The notes beneath the pieces were generated by a model. It was not told the DNA's origin. It ran no database searches and saw nothing but the letters and a program-made list of their open reading frames with translations. This document shows, piece after piece, positions 1 through 6,342 of a stretch of DNA of 7,096 nt. The stretch comes from Bacillota bacterium (GTDB lineage Bacteria; Bacillota; Clostridia; Oscillospirales; Acutalibacteraceae): contig JAEZWL010000206.1 in assembly GCA_023420245.1 (NCBI GenBank), forward strand, positions 1-7,096. The letters are read 5' to 3'. Numbering within the stretch: position 1 is the stretch's first letter; each line of letters begins with the position of its first letter. Both the position numbers and the translations under genes were made by a program.

Positions 1-696
1 GAGGATATGCACGGACTGGTTGTCCGCCTTCCGGAGCTTGCGTTTGTAATGATCGTCGGTATTGTCGGCATGTTCCTCGCCCCCTTTGGCATGCTTATCT
101 CAAAATGGGCGGCTTTAAAGGCATTTATTGACACCAAGAGCATTCTGATGGTGTTCTTCCTTGTATTTGGCAGCGCCACGACGCTGTTCTACTGGACAAA
201 GTGGCTTGGTAAGCTGCTTGCCATCGTCCATGAATCAGAACGCAAGCCAAACACGACCAAGGGCAGCGAGTGGTTCTCTCTGCTTTCTCAGGCAATCCTG
301 ATGATCGTGCTTACCCTTTCCTTCCCGATGGCGTCTACCTACCTTGTGGAGCCTTTCCTCAGTGAAATGTTCCATGACACGATTCCGGAAATAATCGGAA
401 GCGGCAATGAAAGCATGATGATTCTGATGCTCTGCACCATTCTTATTCTTCCGGTTGCGGTGCGCCTGCTGACCTTCGGCAAGGAAAAGAAAATGGTGAT
501 GTCTTATATGAGCGGCGGTAACCGCGGTAACGATCGCTCCTTTACCGATTCCTTCGGTGACAAAAAGAAAATGTACCTGGCAAACTGGTACATGGAGGAT
601 TATTTTGGAGAGAAGAAGCTTCTGAAGCCTTCTCTGATTATTTCCGCTGCGGCGATTGTCATTCTAATAGCGCTTGCAATCGGAGGTGTGGTCTGA
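1..696 (+). CDS. echA: EchA, antiporter-like membrane subunit of Ech hydrogenase (5'-partial)
   Basis: This is the C-terminal part of the large ion-translocating membrane subunit, related to NuoL/MrpA-type antiporter subunits. The frame is open to the first base (Glu-Asp precede the first Met at 7), so the true start lies upstream; full-length family members have about 600 or more residues and only 231 are visible. Counting from the Met at 7, hydrophobic segments lie near residues 11-31, 46-63, 90-113, 136-155 and 209-229. The segment APFGMLISKW (25-34) matches the conserved Pro-Gly-Ser-Lys helix motif of this family, with Lys33 a candidate proton-path residue. A charged stretch (about 158-207, with NWYMEDYFGE at 193-202) precedes the last helix. 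The TGA stop overlaps the echB ATG by one base (TGATG), which implies translational coupling. Assignment to EchA rather than another antiporter-like subunit rests mainly on the following echB-F genes. Confidence 0.9.
   Translation, partial: EDMHGLVVRLPELAFVMIVGIVGMFLAPFGMLISKWAALKAFIDTKSILMVFFLVFGSATTLFYWTKWLGKLLAIVHESERKPNTTKGSEWFSLLSQAILMIVLTLSFPMASTYLVEPFLSEMFHDTIPEIIGSGNESMMILMLCTILILPVAVRLLTFGKEKKMVMSYMSGGNRGNDRSFTDSFGDKKKMYLANWYMEDYFGEKKLLKPSLIISAAAIVILIALAIGGVV
682..687 (+). promoter_or_regulatory. Ribosome binding site of echB
   Basis: GGAGGT lies inside the last codons of echA, 8 bases before the ATG at 696. It fixes the echB start even though that ATG overlaps the echA stop codon by one base. 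Confidence 0.8.
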
Positions 697-1565
697 TGAA
701 GCTGTCTGTTCTTTATGTAATTCTATATTTGATTCTCGGCCCTGTGGTCGGCGGCTTGCTGGCGGGGTTCGACCGTAAAATCTCCGCAAGAATGCAGGGA
801 CGCAAGGGTCCGTCGGTTTTTCAGCCGTTTTATGATTTGTACAAGCTGTTTGTAAAACAGACGGTTATTGTTAATAACGTCCAGGACTTTCTGGTCTGCG
901 GATTTCTGATTTTTGTAATCTTCACCGGATGTCTGTTCTTTTCCGGCGGCGACTTGCTGCTGGTGTTCTTTGCGCTGACCCTCGCGGGCGTATTCTTTAT
1001 CATGTCCGCAAGCTCCGCCAATTCGCCTTACAGCGCCATGGGCGGTCAGAGAGAGCTGCTCCAGATGATGGCCTATGAGCCGATGGTGCTTTTGGTGGCG
1101 ATCGGGTTTTATGAGGTTACGGGCAGCTTCTCTGTGCAGGAGATTATCGCGAAAAGCTCCCTGCCTCCCATCCTCTATATGCCCGGAATTTTTGTGGGGT
1201 TCCTCTGGATTCTCACGATTAAATTCCGCAAATCTCCGTTTGACTTCAGCACCTCTCACCATGCCCATCAGGAGATGGTAAAGGGAATGACCACGGAGCT
1301 TTCGGGCAACATTCTGGCTCTGGTGGAGCTTGCCCATTGGTACGAAAACGCGTTTCTTCTCGGGGTAATCGGTCTGTTCGTCATGACGCCGGATTGGTGG
1401 AGCGGTTTAATTGCGGTCGCCGTTTGCATTTTGACTTATTTTATTGAAATACTAATTGATAACACTAGCCCGAGAGTAAAGTGGGATTTTATGCTGAAAT
1501 CAACCTGGGTGGTAACGCTCGTAACAGGCGCGGTCAACCTGCTGATTCTCATGCTGGTTCGTTAA
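696..1565 (+). CDS. echB: EchB, NuoH-like membrane subunit of Ech hydrogenase
   Basis: This is the integral membrane subunit that anchors the soluble hydrogenase arm and belongs to the NuoH/HycD/CooK family. The 289 residues fit the family length, with about eight hydrophobic segments (for example 5-23, 64-83, 87-105, 163-175, 236-255 and 269-287). Family motifs are visible: GFDRKISARMQGRKGP (24-39) is the NuoH loop of the type ERK-A-x-Q-R-x-GP; SPYSAMGGQRELLQ (110-123) followed by AYEP (126-129) is the second conserved loop; and PFDFSTSHHAHQEMVKG (181-197) followed by TELSG (200-204) replaces the NuoH acidic loop and keeps Glu193 and Glu201. DNTSPRVKWD (255-264) corresponds to the FPRYRYD-like loop before the last helix. 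The start is supported by GGAGGT 8 bases upstream. Known role of the family: coupling electron transfer to ion translocation at the interface with the NuoB-, NuoD- and NuoI-like subunits (here EchC, EchE and EchF). Confidence 0.95.
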   Translation: MKLSVLYVILYLILGPVVGGLLAGFDRKISARMQGRKGPSVFQPFYDLYKLFVKQTVIVNNVQDFLVCGFLIFVIFTGCLFFSGGDLLLVFFALTLAGVFFIMSASSANSPYSAMGGQRELLQMMAYEPMVLLVAIGFYEVTGSFSVQEIIAKSSLPPILYMPGIFVGFLWILTIKFRKSPFDFSTSHHAHQEMVKGMTTELSGNILALVELAHWYENAFLLGVIGLFVMTPDWWSGLIAVAVCILTYFIEILIDNTSPRVKWDFMLKSTWVVTLVTGAVNLLILMLVR

Positions 1566-1573
1566 GGAGGAGG
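1564..1573 (+). promoter_or_regulatory. Ribosome binding site of echC
   Basis: AAGGAGGAGG overlaps the TAA of echB and lies 5 bases before the ATG at 1579. It is the longest anti-16S match in the window and supports the chosen echC start. Confidence 0.85.
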
Positions 1574-1578
1574 CAGAA

Positions 1579-2019
1579 ATGGTTAAAGTTTCAAAATCAC
1601 CCTGGCTGTTACATTACGATGGCTCCAGCTGCAACGGCTGCGACATCGAAGTGCTTGCCTGCCTGACCCCGGTTTACGATGTGGAGCGCTTCGGCGTAAT
1701 TAACACCGGCAACCCCAAGCATGCCGATATTCTGCTGATTACCGGCGGCGTCAACGCGCAGAACGAGCCGGTTGTAAAACAGATTTACGAGCAAATGCCG
1801 AATCCGAAGGTTGTGGTCGCGGTTGGAATCTGCGCCTGCAACGGCGGCATTTTCAAAGAATGCTATAATATCAAGGGCGGAACAGATACGGCAATCCCCG
1901 TGGATATTTACGTGCCCGGCTGTGCCGCGCGACCGGAGGCCATCATCGACGGCGTGGTTAAGGCGGTTGCGCTGCTCGATGAGAAGCGCGAAAAGATGAA
2001 GGAGGGTGCGGCGCAATGA
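1579..2019 (+). CDS. echC: EchC, small [4Fe-4S] (NuoB-like) subunit of Ech hydrogenase
   Basis: This is the small electron-transfer subunit that carries the proximal [4Fe-4S] cluster next to the NiFe site; it belongs to the NuoB/CooL/HycG family. The 146 residues match the short Ech form, which lacks the extra cluster domains of uptake hydrogenase small subunits and has no Tat signal, so the protein faces the cytoplasm. Cluster ligands visible are Cys18 and Cys21 in SSCNGCDIE (16-24), Cys85 in VGICACNGG (82-90) and Cys115 in VPGCAARPE (112-120). Extra cysteines at 28, 87 and 95 are present; Cys87 forms a C-x-C with Cys85 and is the only plausible alternative ligand. The gene sits 13 bases after echB and overlaps echD by four bases (ATGA). 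The C-terminus is charged (DEKREKMKEGAAQ). Confidence 0.96.
   Translation: MVKVSKSPWLLHYDGSSCNGCDIEVLACLTPVYDVERFGVINTGNPKHADILLITGGVNAQNEPVVKQIYEQMPNPKVVVAVGICACNGGIFKECYNIKGGTDTAIPVDIYVPGCAARPEAIIDGVVKAVALLDEKREKMKEGAAQ
2001..2006 (+). promoter_or_regulatory. Ribosome binding site of echD
   Basis: GGAGGG lies inside the end of echC, 9 bases before the ATG at 2016. With the ATGA stop/start overlap at 2016-2019 it fixes the echD start and suggests coupled translation. Confidence 0.75.
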
Positions 2020-2351
2020 CAGAAACAAATCTCATCACCATTGAACCGGGCGACCTCGTAGCGAAGGCAATGCAGCTCAAGCACGACGGCTACCGTCTGG
2101 CTCAAATCTGCGCGGTCAGAACCAAAGAGGGCTACGAGCTCAGCTATTCCTTCGGCAAGGATTACGAGCTTTTGAATCTGCGCCTTATTATCGGCGAGGA
2201 CACTGAAATTATGAGTATCAGCGAGGTTTTCGGACCGGCGTTCCTTTATGAGAACGAAATGGTTGACCTGTTCGGTGTTAAGATTAATTTGATTTCACTG
2301 GATTACAAGGGCAAGCTTTACCGAATTGAGCAGGAAGCACCCTTTAAATAA
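2016..2351 (+). CDS. echD: EchD, NuoC-like (30 kDa family) subunit of Ech hydrogenase
   Basis: This is a small hydrophilic subunit related to NuoC (respiratory-chain 30 kDa subunit family). It carries no cofactor motif and is thought to help assemble and stabilise the soluble arm next to the large subunit. At 111 residues it is shorter than NuoC but usual for EchD. The diagnostic stretch is FGPAFLYENEMVDLFGV (72-88), equal to the NuoC signature in which an acidic E-x-E pair is followed by (Y/D)-(L/M)-FG. The N-terminal half (about 10-62) has the alternating pattern expected of the alpha/beta fold, with YELSYSF (40-46) as a central strand. There are no membrane segments or signal peptide. It is placed between the NuoB-like and NuoD-like genes as in other Ech operons. 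Family assignment is strong; the specific role is known only by homology. Confidence 0.92.
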   Translation: MTETNLITIEPGDLVAKAMQLKHDGYRLAQICAVRTKEGYELSYSFGKDYELLNLRLIIGEDTEIMSISEVFGPAFLYENEMVDLFGVKINLISLDYKGKLYRIEQEAPFK

Positions 2352-2357
2352 AGGAGG
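2351..2357 (+). promoter_or_regulatory. Ribosome binding site of echE
   Basis: AAGGAGG starts on the last base of the echD TAA and lies 9 bases before the ATG at 2367. It is a full consensus site and supports the echE start over any internal Met. Confidence 0.85.
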
Positions 2358-2366
2358 ATTATACCG

Positions 2367-3446
2367 ATGTCTACTCGAAGTGTGGTACCTTTCGGGCCGC
2401 AGCATCCGGTACTGCCGGAGCCAATCCATCTTGACCTTGTTCTGGAAGACGAAAAGGTTGTTGAAGCGGTGCCTTCCATCGGCTTTGTCCACCGCGGTTT
2501 GGAAAAGCTTGTGGAGAAAAAGGACTTTAACGAATATACCTATGTTGCGGAGCGCATCTGCGGTATTTGCAGCTATATGCACGGCATGGCTTACTGCGAG
2601 GCCGTGGAGCATATCATGAACGTTGAGATTCCGGACCGCGCGAAATATCTGCGTACCATCTGGTGTGAAATGTCCCGGGTTCACAGCCATCTTCTTTGGC
2701 TGGGTCTATTAGCCGACGCATTCGGCTTTGAAAGCCTGTTCTACCAGAGCTGGCGCATGCGCGAAAAGATTCTGGATATGATTGAGGCCACCACCGGCGG
2801 CCGTGTTATTTTCAGCGTCAACAAAATCGGCGGTCAGATTAAAGATATCTCAAATGAGATGATGAGCCAGCTGCTTAAGGCAATCGACGAAATAGAAGCC
2901 GAGCTCAAGGAGCTGACCAAAACCTTTTTAAATGACTACGCGGTTGTTTCCCGTTTGAAGGATGTCGGGTTCCTTACCAAGCAGCAGGCGCATGATCTCG
3001 GCTGTGTGGGCCCGTTCCTGCGCGCCAGCGGCGTTGCGTTCGATATCCGCCAGACCGGCTATGCCGCGTATTCCAATATTGATTTTGAGCCGATTACCAG
3101 CGATATCGGCGACAGCTACGCCCGCACCGACGTGCGTATCCGTGAAATCTTCCAGTCCTTCGACATCATCCGTCAGGCGGCGTCTAAAATTCCGGGCGGA
3201 GAGATTGCGGTGCCGGTCAAAGGGTTCCCGCAGGGCGAATACTTTATGCGGGTGGAACAGCCGCGCGGCGAAGCGTTCTATTATGTGAAGGCGAACGGCA
3301 CCAAGTTCCTTGACCGTGTCCGCGTGCGCACTCCTACCTTCGCGAACATTCCGGGTTTGATCGAGACCCTGAAGGGCTGTCAGCTTGCGGATGTGCCGAT
3401 TTTGATTTTGACCATTGATCCGTGCATCAGCTGCACCGAAAGGTAG
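2367..3446 (+). CDS. echE: EchE, large NiFe-active-site (NuoD-like) subunit of Ech hydrogenase
   Basis: This is the catalytic subunit that interconverts protons and H2 at a NiFe(CN)2CO centre. Its 359 residues match the short EchE/CooH type. The N-terminal nickel motif is ERICGICSYMHG (62-73), with Cys65, Cys68 and His72; the C-terminal motif is DPCISC (351-356), with Cys353 and Cys356. All four nickel-ligand cysteines are therefore present. FGPQHPVLPEP (9-19) and the downstream VHRGLEKL (41-48) are typical of the NuoD/group 4 family. The protein ends with TER directly after Cys356, so it lacks the C-terminal extension that most hydrogenase large subunits lose to a specific endopeptidase. It has no signal or membrane segments and is a cytoplasmic-face subunit. 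It is preceded by a consensus ribosome binding site and followed after 9 bases by echF. Maturation would use the Hyp proteins encoded downstream. Confidence 0.97.
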   Translation: MSTRSVVPFGPQHPVLPEPIHLDLVLEDEKVVEAVPSIGFVHRGLEKLVEKKDFNEYTYVAERICGICSYMHGMAYCEAVEHIMNVEIPDRAKYLRTIWCEMSRVHSHLLWLGLLADAFGFESLFYQSWRMREKILDMIEATTGGRVIFSVNKIGGQIKDISNEMMSQLLKAIDEIEAELKELTKTFLNDYAVVSRLKDVGFLTKQQAHDLGCVGPFLRASGVAFDIRQTGYAAYSNIDFEPITSDIGDSYARTDVRIREIFQSFDIIRQAASKIPGGEIAVPVKGFPQGEYFMRVEQPRGEAFYYVKANGTKFLDRVRVRTPTFANIPGLIETLKGCQLADVPILILTIDPCISCTER

Positions 3447-3450
3447 GGGA
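3445..3450 (+). promoter_or_regulatory. Ribosome binding site of echF
   Basis: AGGGGA overlaps the TAG stop of echE and lies 5 bases before the ATG at 3456. It is weaker than the sites of echB-E but well placed, and it supports the 3456 start rather than the Met codon at 3465. Confidence 0.6.
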
Positions 3451-3455
3451 ACGTT

Positions 3456-3851
3456 ATGAATATTATGCCATTCGCGAAAACCGTCATGAAGAATTTGTTT
3501 TCCGCTCCCGCTACGAGGATGTATCCTCAGCAGCCAAGGGAATATACCGACCGCACCAGAGGGCATATCAGCGTGGATATCGATACCTGCGTTCTTTGCG
3601 GTCTTTGCTCCAAAAAGTGCCCGGCTAATGCCATCACGGTTGACCGCGCGGGTCGTACCTGGGCAATTGAGCGTTTCGGCTGCATCCAATGCGGCTACTG
3701 TGTGGAAAGCTGCCCCAAAAAGTGCTTAGCCATGGAGCATACTTATACAGATCCGGATTCCTCCAAAAAGATTGATTCTTATCAAAAGCCGCCGGAGCCT
3801 CCGAAGGAGCCGGTTGTGGCTGAAGCAAAGGAAACCGAAAAACATGCCTAA
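3456..3851 (+). CDS. echF: EchF, 2x[4Fe-4S] polyferredoxin (NuoI-like) subunit of Ech hydrogenase
   Basis: This electron-entry subunit holds two [4Fe-4S] clusters and is related to NuoI/CooX. The two motifs are CVLCGLCSKKCP (Cys45, 48, 51, 55) and CIQCGYCVESCP (Cys76, 79, 82, 86), both complete C-x2-C-x2-C-x3-CP sets. As in all bacterial-type ferredoxin folds, the fourth Cys of each motif ligates the other cluster. The N-terminal stretch MKNLFSAPATRMYP (11-24) is a typical NuoI-like docking segment before the cluster domain. Electrons, probably from soluble reduced ferredoxin, would pass through these clusters to EchC. After about residue 103 there is a low-complexity tail rich in Pro, Glu and Lys (PPEPPKEP near 112-119) ending in KETEKHA. 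The length of 131 residues is within the family range. It is the last structural gene; hypF starts 18 bases later. Confidence 0.96.
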   Translation: MNIMPFAKTVMKNLFSAPATRMYPQQPREYTDRTRGHISVDIDTCVLCGLCSKKCPANAITVDRAGRTWAIERFGCIQCGYCVESCPKKCLAMEHTYTDPDSSKKIDSYQKPPEPPKEPVVAEAKETEKHA

Positions 3852-3867
3852 TTGCCTTGAGGTAATT
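3850..3867 (+). promoter_or_regulatory. Hairpin over the hypF ribosome binding site
   Basis: AATTGCC (3850-3856) can pair with GGTAATT (3861-3867) around the loop TTGA (3857-3860): seven pairs, one of them a G-U wobble. The likely hypF ribosome binding site GAGGT (3859-3863) sits partly in the loop and partly in the 3' arm, 6 bases before the ATG at 3870. The stem lacks a following U-run and has only two G-C pairs, so it is not a terminator. Effect on translation is an inference; the pairing itself is visible. Confidence 0.4.
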
Positions 3868-3869
3868 GC

Positions 3870-6113
3870 ATGACTTATTCGATCACCATATTAGGGGTAG
3901 TCCAGGGCGTCGGATTCCGGCCCTTCGTGGCGCGGATTGCCGAAGAACTTGGGGTTACCGGAGTTGTAATGAATAATGGCGGGATAGTTGAGATCACCGC
4001 CGAGGCGACTGATAAGGCGATGGATTGTTTTATCCACCGCCTTAAGTCGCGGCAGCCCCCCGGCGCGGACGTGACAAAGGTTATTGTCCGCCAGGGGGAA
4101 CCCCGGAAATTTAACGGCTTCCGCATTGTCGAAAGCATTGTCACCAGTGAGGAAACCCCGCTGATTCCGCCTGATCTTCCCATCTGTGCGGATTGCCTTC
4201 GGGAGCTGGACGAGCCTTCCGACCGCCGGTACGGCTATCCGTTTATCAGCTGTGTGGCGTGCGGACCAAGGTACAGTATCATGGAGCAATTGCCTTATGA
4301 CCGCTGTAATATTACCATGGATGATTTTCCAATGTGCGATTCCTGCTACACGGAATACACCACAAATACGCGCCGCAGGCACGCGCAGACAATTTCCTGC
4401 CGCGACTGCGGTCCTCAGCTTATTTTTGAAACGGGCGGGCAAAAATATGAAAAGGAAGAAGCGCTGGAAAAAGGGATTGCCATGCTTCGCTCCGGCGCGG
4501 TGTTGGCGTTAAAGGGAATCGGCGGGTATCAGTTTGTGTGTCTTCCGAATAGCCAGCAATCGGTCGAGCGCCTGCGCGCCATGAAGCATCGCGACAAAAA
4601 ACCCTTTGCGGTTATGTTTCCAAGCGTCGCTTCTATTCAAAGCGTCTGCAAGGTAAGCGAAGAGGAAGAAAAGCTTCTAAAATCACCCCCCAGACCCATT
4701 GTGCTTTTGAATAAAAAAGAGGATGCTTTCTGCGCGTCTCTCAGCAGTGAAAGCCGCTTTCTTGGAGCCTTTTTGCCCTACACGGGGCTGCACCGCCTTT
4801 TGGTAGAGGCCTGCGGGCCGCTTGTGATGACGAGCGGAAATTTTTCCAATGAGCCGATTATCACAGATGACAGGGAAATTTTGGGCTTTCCATCCGAATA
4901 TCTGGACGGCGTATTCTATCATCTCCGGCGTATCGTGACTCCGCTGGATGACTCCGTTGCACGGGTAATCGGCGGCACAGCACAGCTCATTCGCCGGAGC
5001 AGGGGCTATGTTCCCATGCCGGTCGAGCTGCAAATCAAGGCGAAAAAACCGGTGCTGGCAATGGGCGGCGATTTAAAGTCCTGCTTTTGCCTGATAAAGG
5101 ATGGCAGAGCCTATGTGAGCCAGTATTTTGGCGATCTGGAAGAATACGCCGTTACAACGGTATACCGTGAGAATCTTGACCGGATGAAGCGGATGTTTCG
5201 GATTGAGCCTTCGGTCATTGCCTGTGACCTTCATCCGGGCTATTTTACGACCCGCATGGCAAAGGAGCTTGAAAAGCCGCTGTTTCCGGTTCAGCACCAT
5301 CACGCCCATATTGCTTCCGTTATGGCGGAGCACGGTCTTTCGGATTGTATCGGCGCCGCGTTCGACGGTACCGGCTATGGGACGGACGGCTGTGTCTGGG
5401 GCGGAGAAATTCTGGTGTGCAAAGACGCTGATTATGTGAGAAGCGCCCATCTGGAATATGTCACGCTCTGCGGCGGCGACAGAGCGTCGAAGGACGCCGG
5501 GATGACCGCGCTTTGCTATCTGGATGCCGCCGGAATCAAAGGGTCGGGCGAAAGCGCCGCTTTGGTTCAAGCGGCACTGAAAAATCAGGTAAATACCTTT
5601 CAGAGCTCCAGTATGGGAAGGCTTTTCGACGCCGTGAGCGCGGTGCTGAATCTTCGAAAAGAAAACACCTACGAGGGTGAATGTGCCATCGCGCTGGAAA
5701 ACGAAGCCGCGCGGGCGCAGTCCGAAGGGATTATGCCGTACCCGTTGGAGTTTGAATGGATTAATACCGAATCTGCAATACAAATCAATCAAATTAAAAT
5801 GGTAAAAGAAATCTATCAGGCGGCGGAAAAAGGGGAAAGCACCGGTTCTCTCGCGCTGGGCTTCCATCTGGCGGTTTCGCGGATGCTGTTGAAAATATGC
5901 CGCCTCCTTCGCGGGAGCGGCGGCGAAAACCGGGTCGCGCTCAGCGGCGGCGTTTTCAGCAACCTGCTCCTGACGCAGGAGTGTCTCAAATTGCTGAAGG
6001 ACGACGGCTTTGAGGTTTATCTGAATTCGGCGGTTCCCTGCAACGACGGAGGAATCAGCCTGGGGCAGGCGTGGCTGTGCGCGCAGCGCGCCGCAATCCC
6101 GGAAAAATTATGA
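3870..6113 (+). CDS. hypF: HypF, carbamoyltransferase for hydrogenase cyanide-ligand synthesis
   Basis: HypF uses carbamoyl phosphate and ATP to form carbamoyl-adenylate and transfers the carbamoyl group to the C-terminal cysteine of HypE, which then yields the CN ligands of the NiFe site. The 747 residues equal the family norm and all domains are present. The acylphosphatase-like domain (about 1-90) has GVVQGVGFRPF (9-19), with Arg17 and Asn35 as the expected phosphate-site pair. A double zinc finger follows with Cys106/109-128/131 and Cys156/159-177/180. The YrdC-like domain (about 195-380) has KHRDKKPFAVMF (239-250) and TSGNFSNEP (321-329). The Kae1-like domain (about 395-747) has HHHAH (476-480), DGTGYGTDG (499-507), SGGVFSN (692-698) and NDGG (725-728). 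The start is set by GAGGT 6 bases upstream. The residues after CGGD (534-537) differ from the form I remember for this family. Cytoplasmic. Confidence 0.97.
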   Translation: MTYSITILGVVQGVGFRPFVARIAEELGVTGVVMNNGGIVEITAEATDKAMDCFIHRLKSRQPPGADVTKVIVRQGEPRKFNGFRIVESIVTSEETPLIPPDLPICADCLRELDEPSDRRYGYPFISCVACGPRYSIMEQLPYDRCNITMDDFPMCDSCYTEYTTNTRRRHAQTISCRDCGPQLIFETGGQKYEKEEALEKGIAMLRSGAVLALKGIGGYQFVCLPNSQQSVERLRAMKHRDKKPFAVMFPSVASIQSVCKVSEEEEKLLKSPPRPIVLLNKKEDAFCASLSSESRFLGAFLPYTGLHRLLVEACGPLVMTSGNFSNEPIITDDREILGFPSEYLDGVFYHLRRIVTPLDDSVARVIGGTAQLIRRSRGYVPMPVELQIKAKKPVLAMGGDLKSCFCLIKDGRAYVSQYFGDLEEYAVTTVYRENLDRMKRMFRIEPSVIACDLHPGYFTTRMAKELEKPLFPVQHHHAHIASVMAEHGLSDCIGAAFDGTGYGTDGCVWGGEILVCKDADYVRSAHLEYVTLCGGDRASKDAGMTALCYLDAAGIKGSGESAALVQAALKNQVNTFQSSSMGRLFDAVSAVLNLRKENTYEGECAIALENEAARAQSEGIMPYPLEFEWINTESAIQINQIKMVKEIYQAAEKGESTGSLALGFHLAVSRMLLKICRLLRGSGGENRVALSGGVFSNLLLTQECLKLLKDDGFEVYLNSAVPCNDGGISLGQAWLCAQRAAIPEKL

Positions 6114-6114
6114 G

Positions 6115-6119
6115 AAAGG
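6115..6119 (+). promoter_or_regulatory. Weak ribosome binding site of hypC
   Basis: AAAGG, 10 bases before the ATG at 6130, is the best match in the 16-base hypF-hypC gap. It is clearly poorer than the echB-E sites, so the start rests mainly on the protein: HypC must begin Met-Cys. Confidence 0.4.
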
Positions 6120-6129
6120 CAGTGATACT

Positions 6130-6342
6130 ATGTGCGTGGCGATGCCGGGCAAAGTGATAAAAGTAGACGGAACAAAAGCCGAAGTGGATTTCAGCGGCAA
6201 TATCATCCGGGCGGAGGCCGGGCTTGTGAAAATTAAGCCGGGTGATTACGTGCTGGTTCACGCCGGATGTATCATACAGGTCATTTCGGAAGAAGAAGGC
6301 AAAAATCTTGCGGAGCTCTTTGAGGAAATCGAAAATTTATGA
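6130..6342 (+). CDS. hypC: HypC, hydrogenase assembly chaperone
   Basis: HypC is a small chaperone that binds HypD, carries the Fe(CN)2CO moiety and delivers it to the hydrogenase large subunit precursor, here presumably EchE. The 70 residues match the usual size. The N-terminus MCVAMPG is the family signature; Cys2 is the essential residue exposed after removal of the initiator Met, which makes this start secure. The beta-barrel core follows (KVIKVDGTKAEVDFSG, 8-23), with GDYVLVHAGCII (38-49) as the second conserved block, including His44. The C-terminal helix (SEEEGKNLAELFEEIENL, 53-70) is acidic. Its stop overlaps the hypD start as ATGA at 6339-6342, fitting the direct HypC-HypD partnership and coupled synthesis. 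Group-specific paralogues (HybG-like) exist; the linkage here suggests service to Ech but does not prove it is exclusive. Confidence 0.97.
   Translation: MCVAMPGKVIKVDGTKAEVDFSGNIIRAEAGLVKIKPGDYVLVHAGCIIQVISEEEGKNLAELFEEIENL

Noticed and set aside
723..1337. Antisense open frame of 204 codons opposite echB
   Set aside because: Its product is hydrophilic and rich in His, Arg and Gln, as expected from the complement of a membrane-protein gene; no family features.
2928..3689. Long antisense open frame (253 codons) opposite the end of echE and most of the first two thirds of echF
   Set aside because: It lies wholly opposite two well-supported conserved genes, its translation shows no recognisable domain, and such mirror frames are common opposite codon-biased genes.
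1..3851. The complex as a formate hydrogenlyase, CO-induced hydrogenase or complex I fragment
   Set aside because: No formate dehydrogenase, CO dehydrogenase or NADH module is visible, the NuoD-like subunit retains all four nickel cysteines (complex I has lost them), and the gene order A-B-C-D-E-F and subunit sizes fit Ech.
3850..3867. Rho-independent terminator after echF
   Set aside because: The stem is short and A/T-rich and is not followed by a run of T; it overlaps the hypF ribosome binding site instead.
3852..3880. Possible promoter in the echF-hypF gap (TTGCCT with TTATTC 17 bases later)
   Set aside because: Both boxes are poor matches, the downstream one lies inside the hypF coding region, and the operon packing makes readthrough the simpler explanation.
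5073..5867. Antisense open frame of 264 codons opposite hypF
   Set aside because: Fully opposite conserved hypF sequence, Arg/His-rich translation typical of a shadow frame, no recognisable family.
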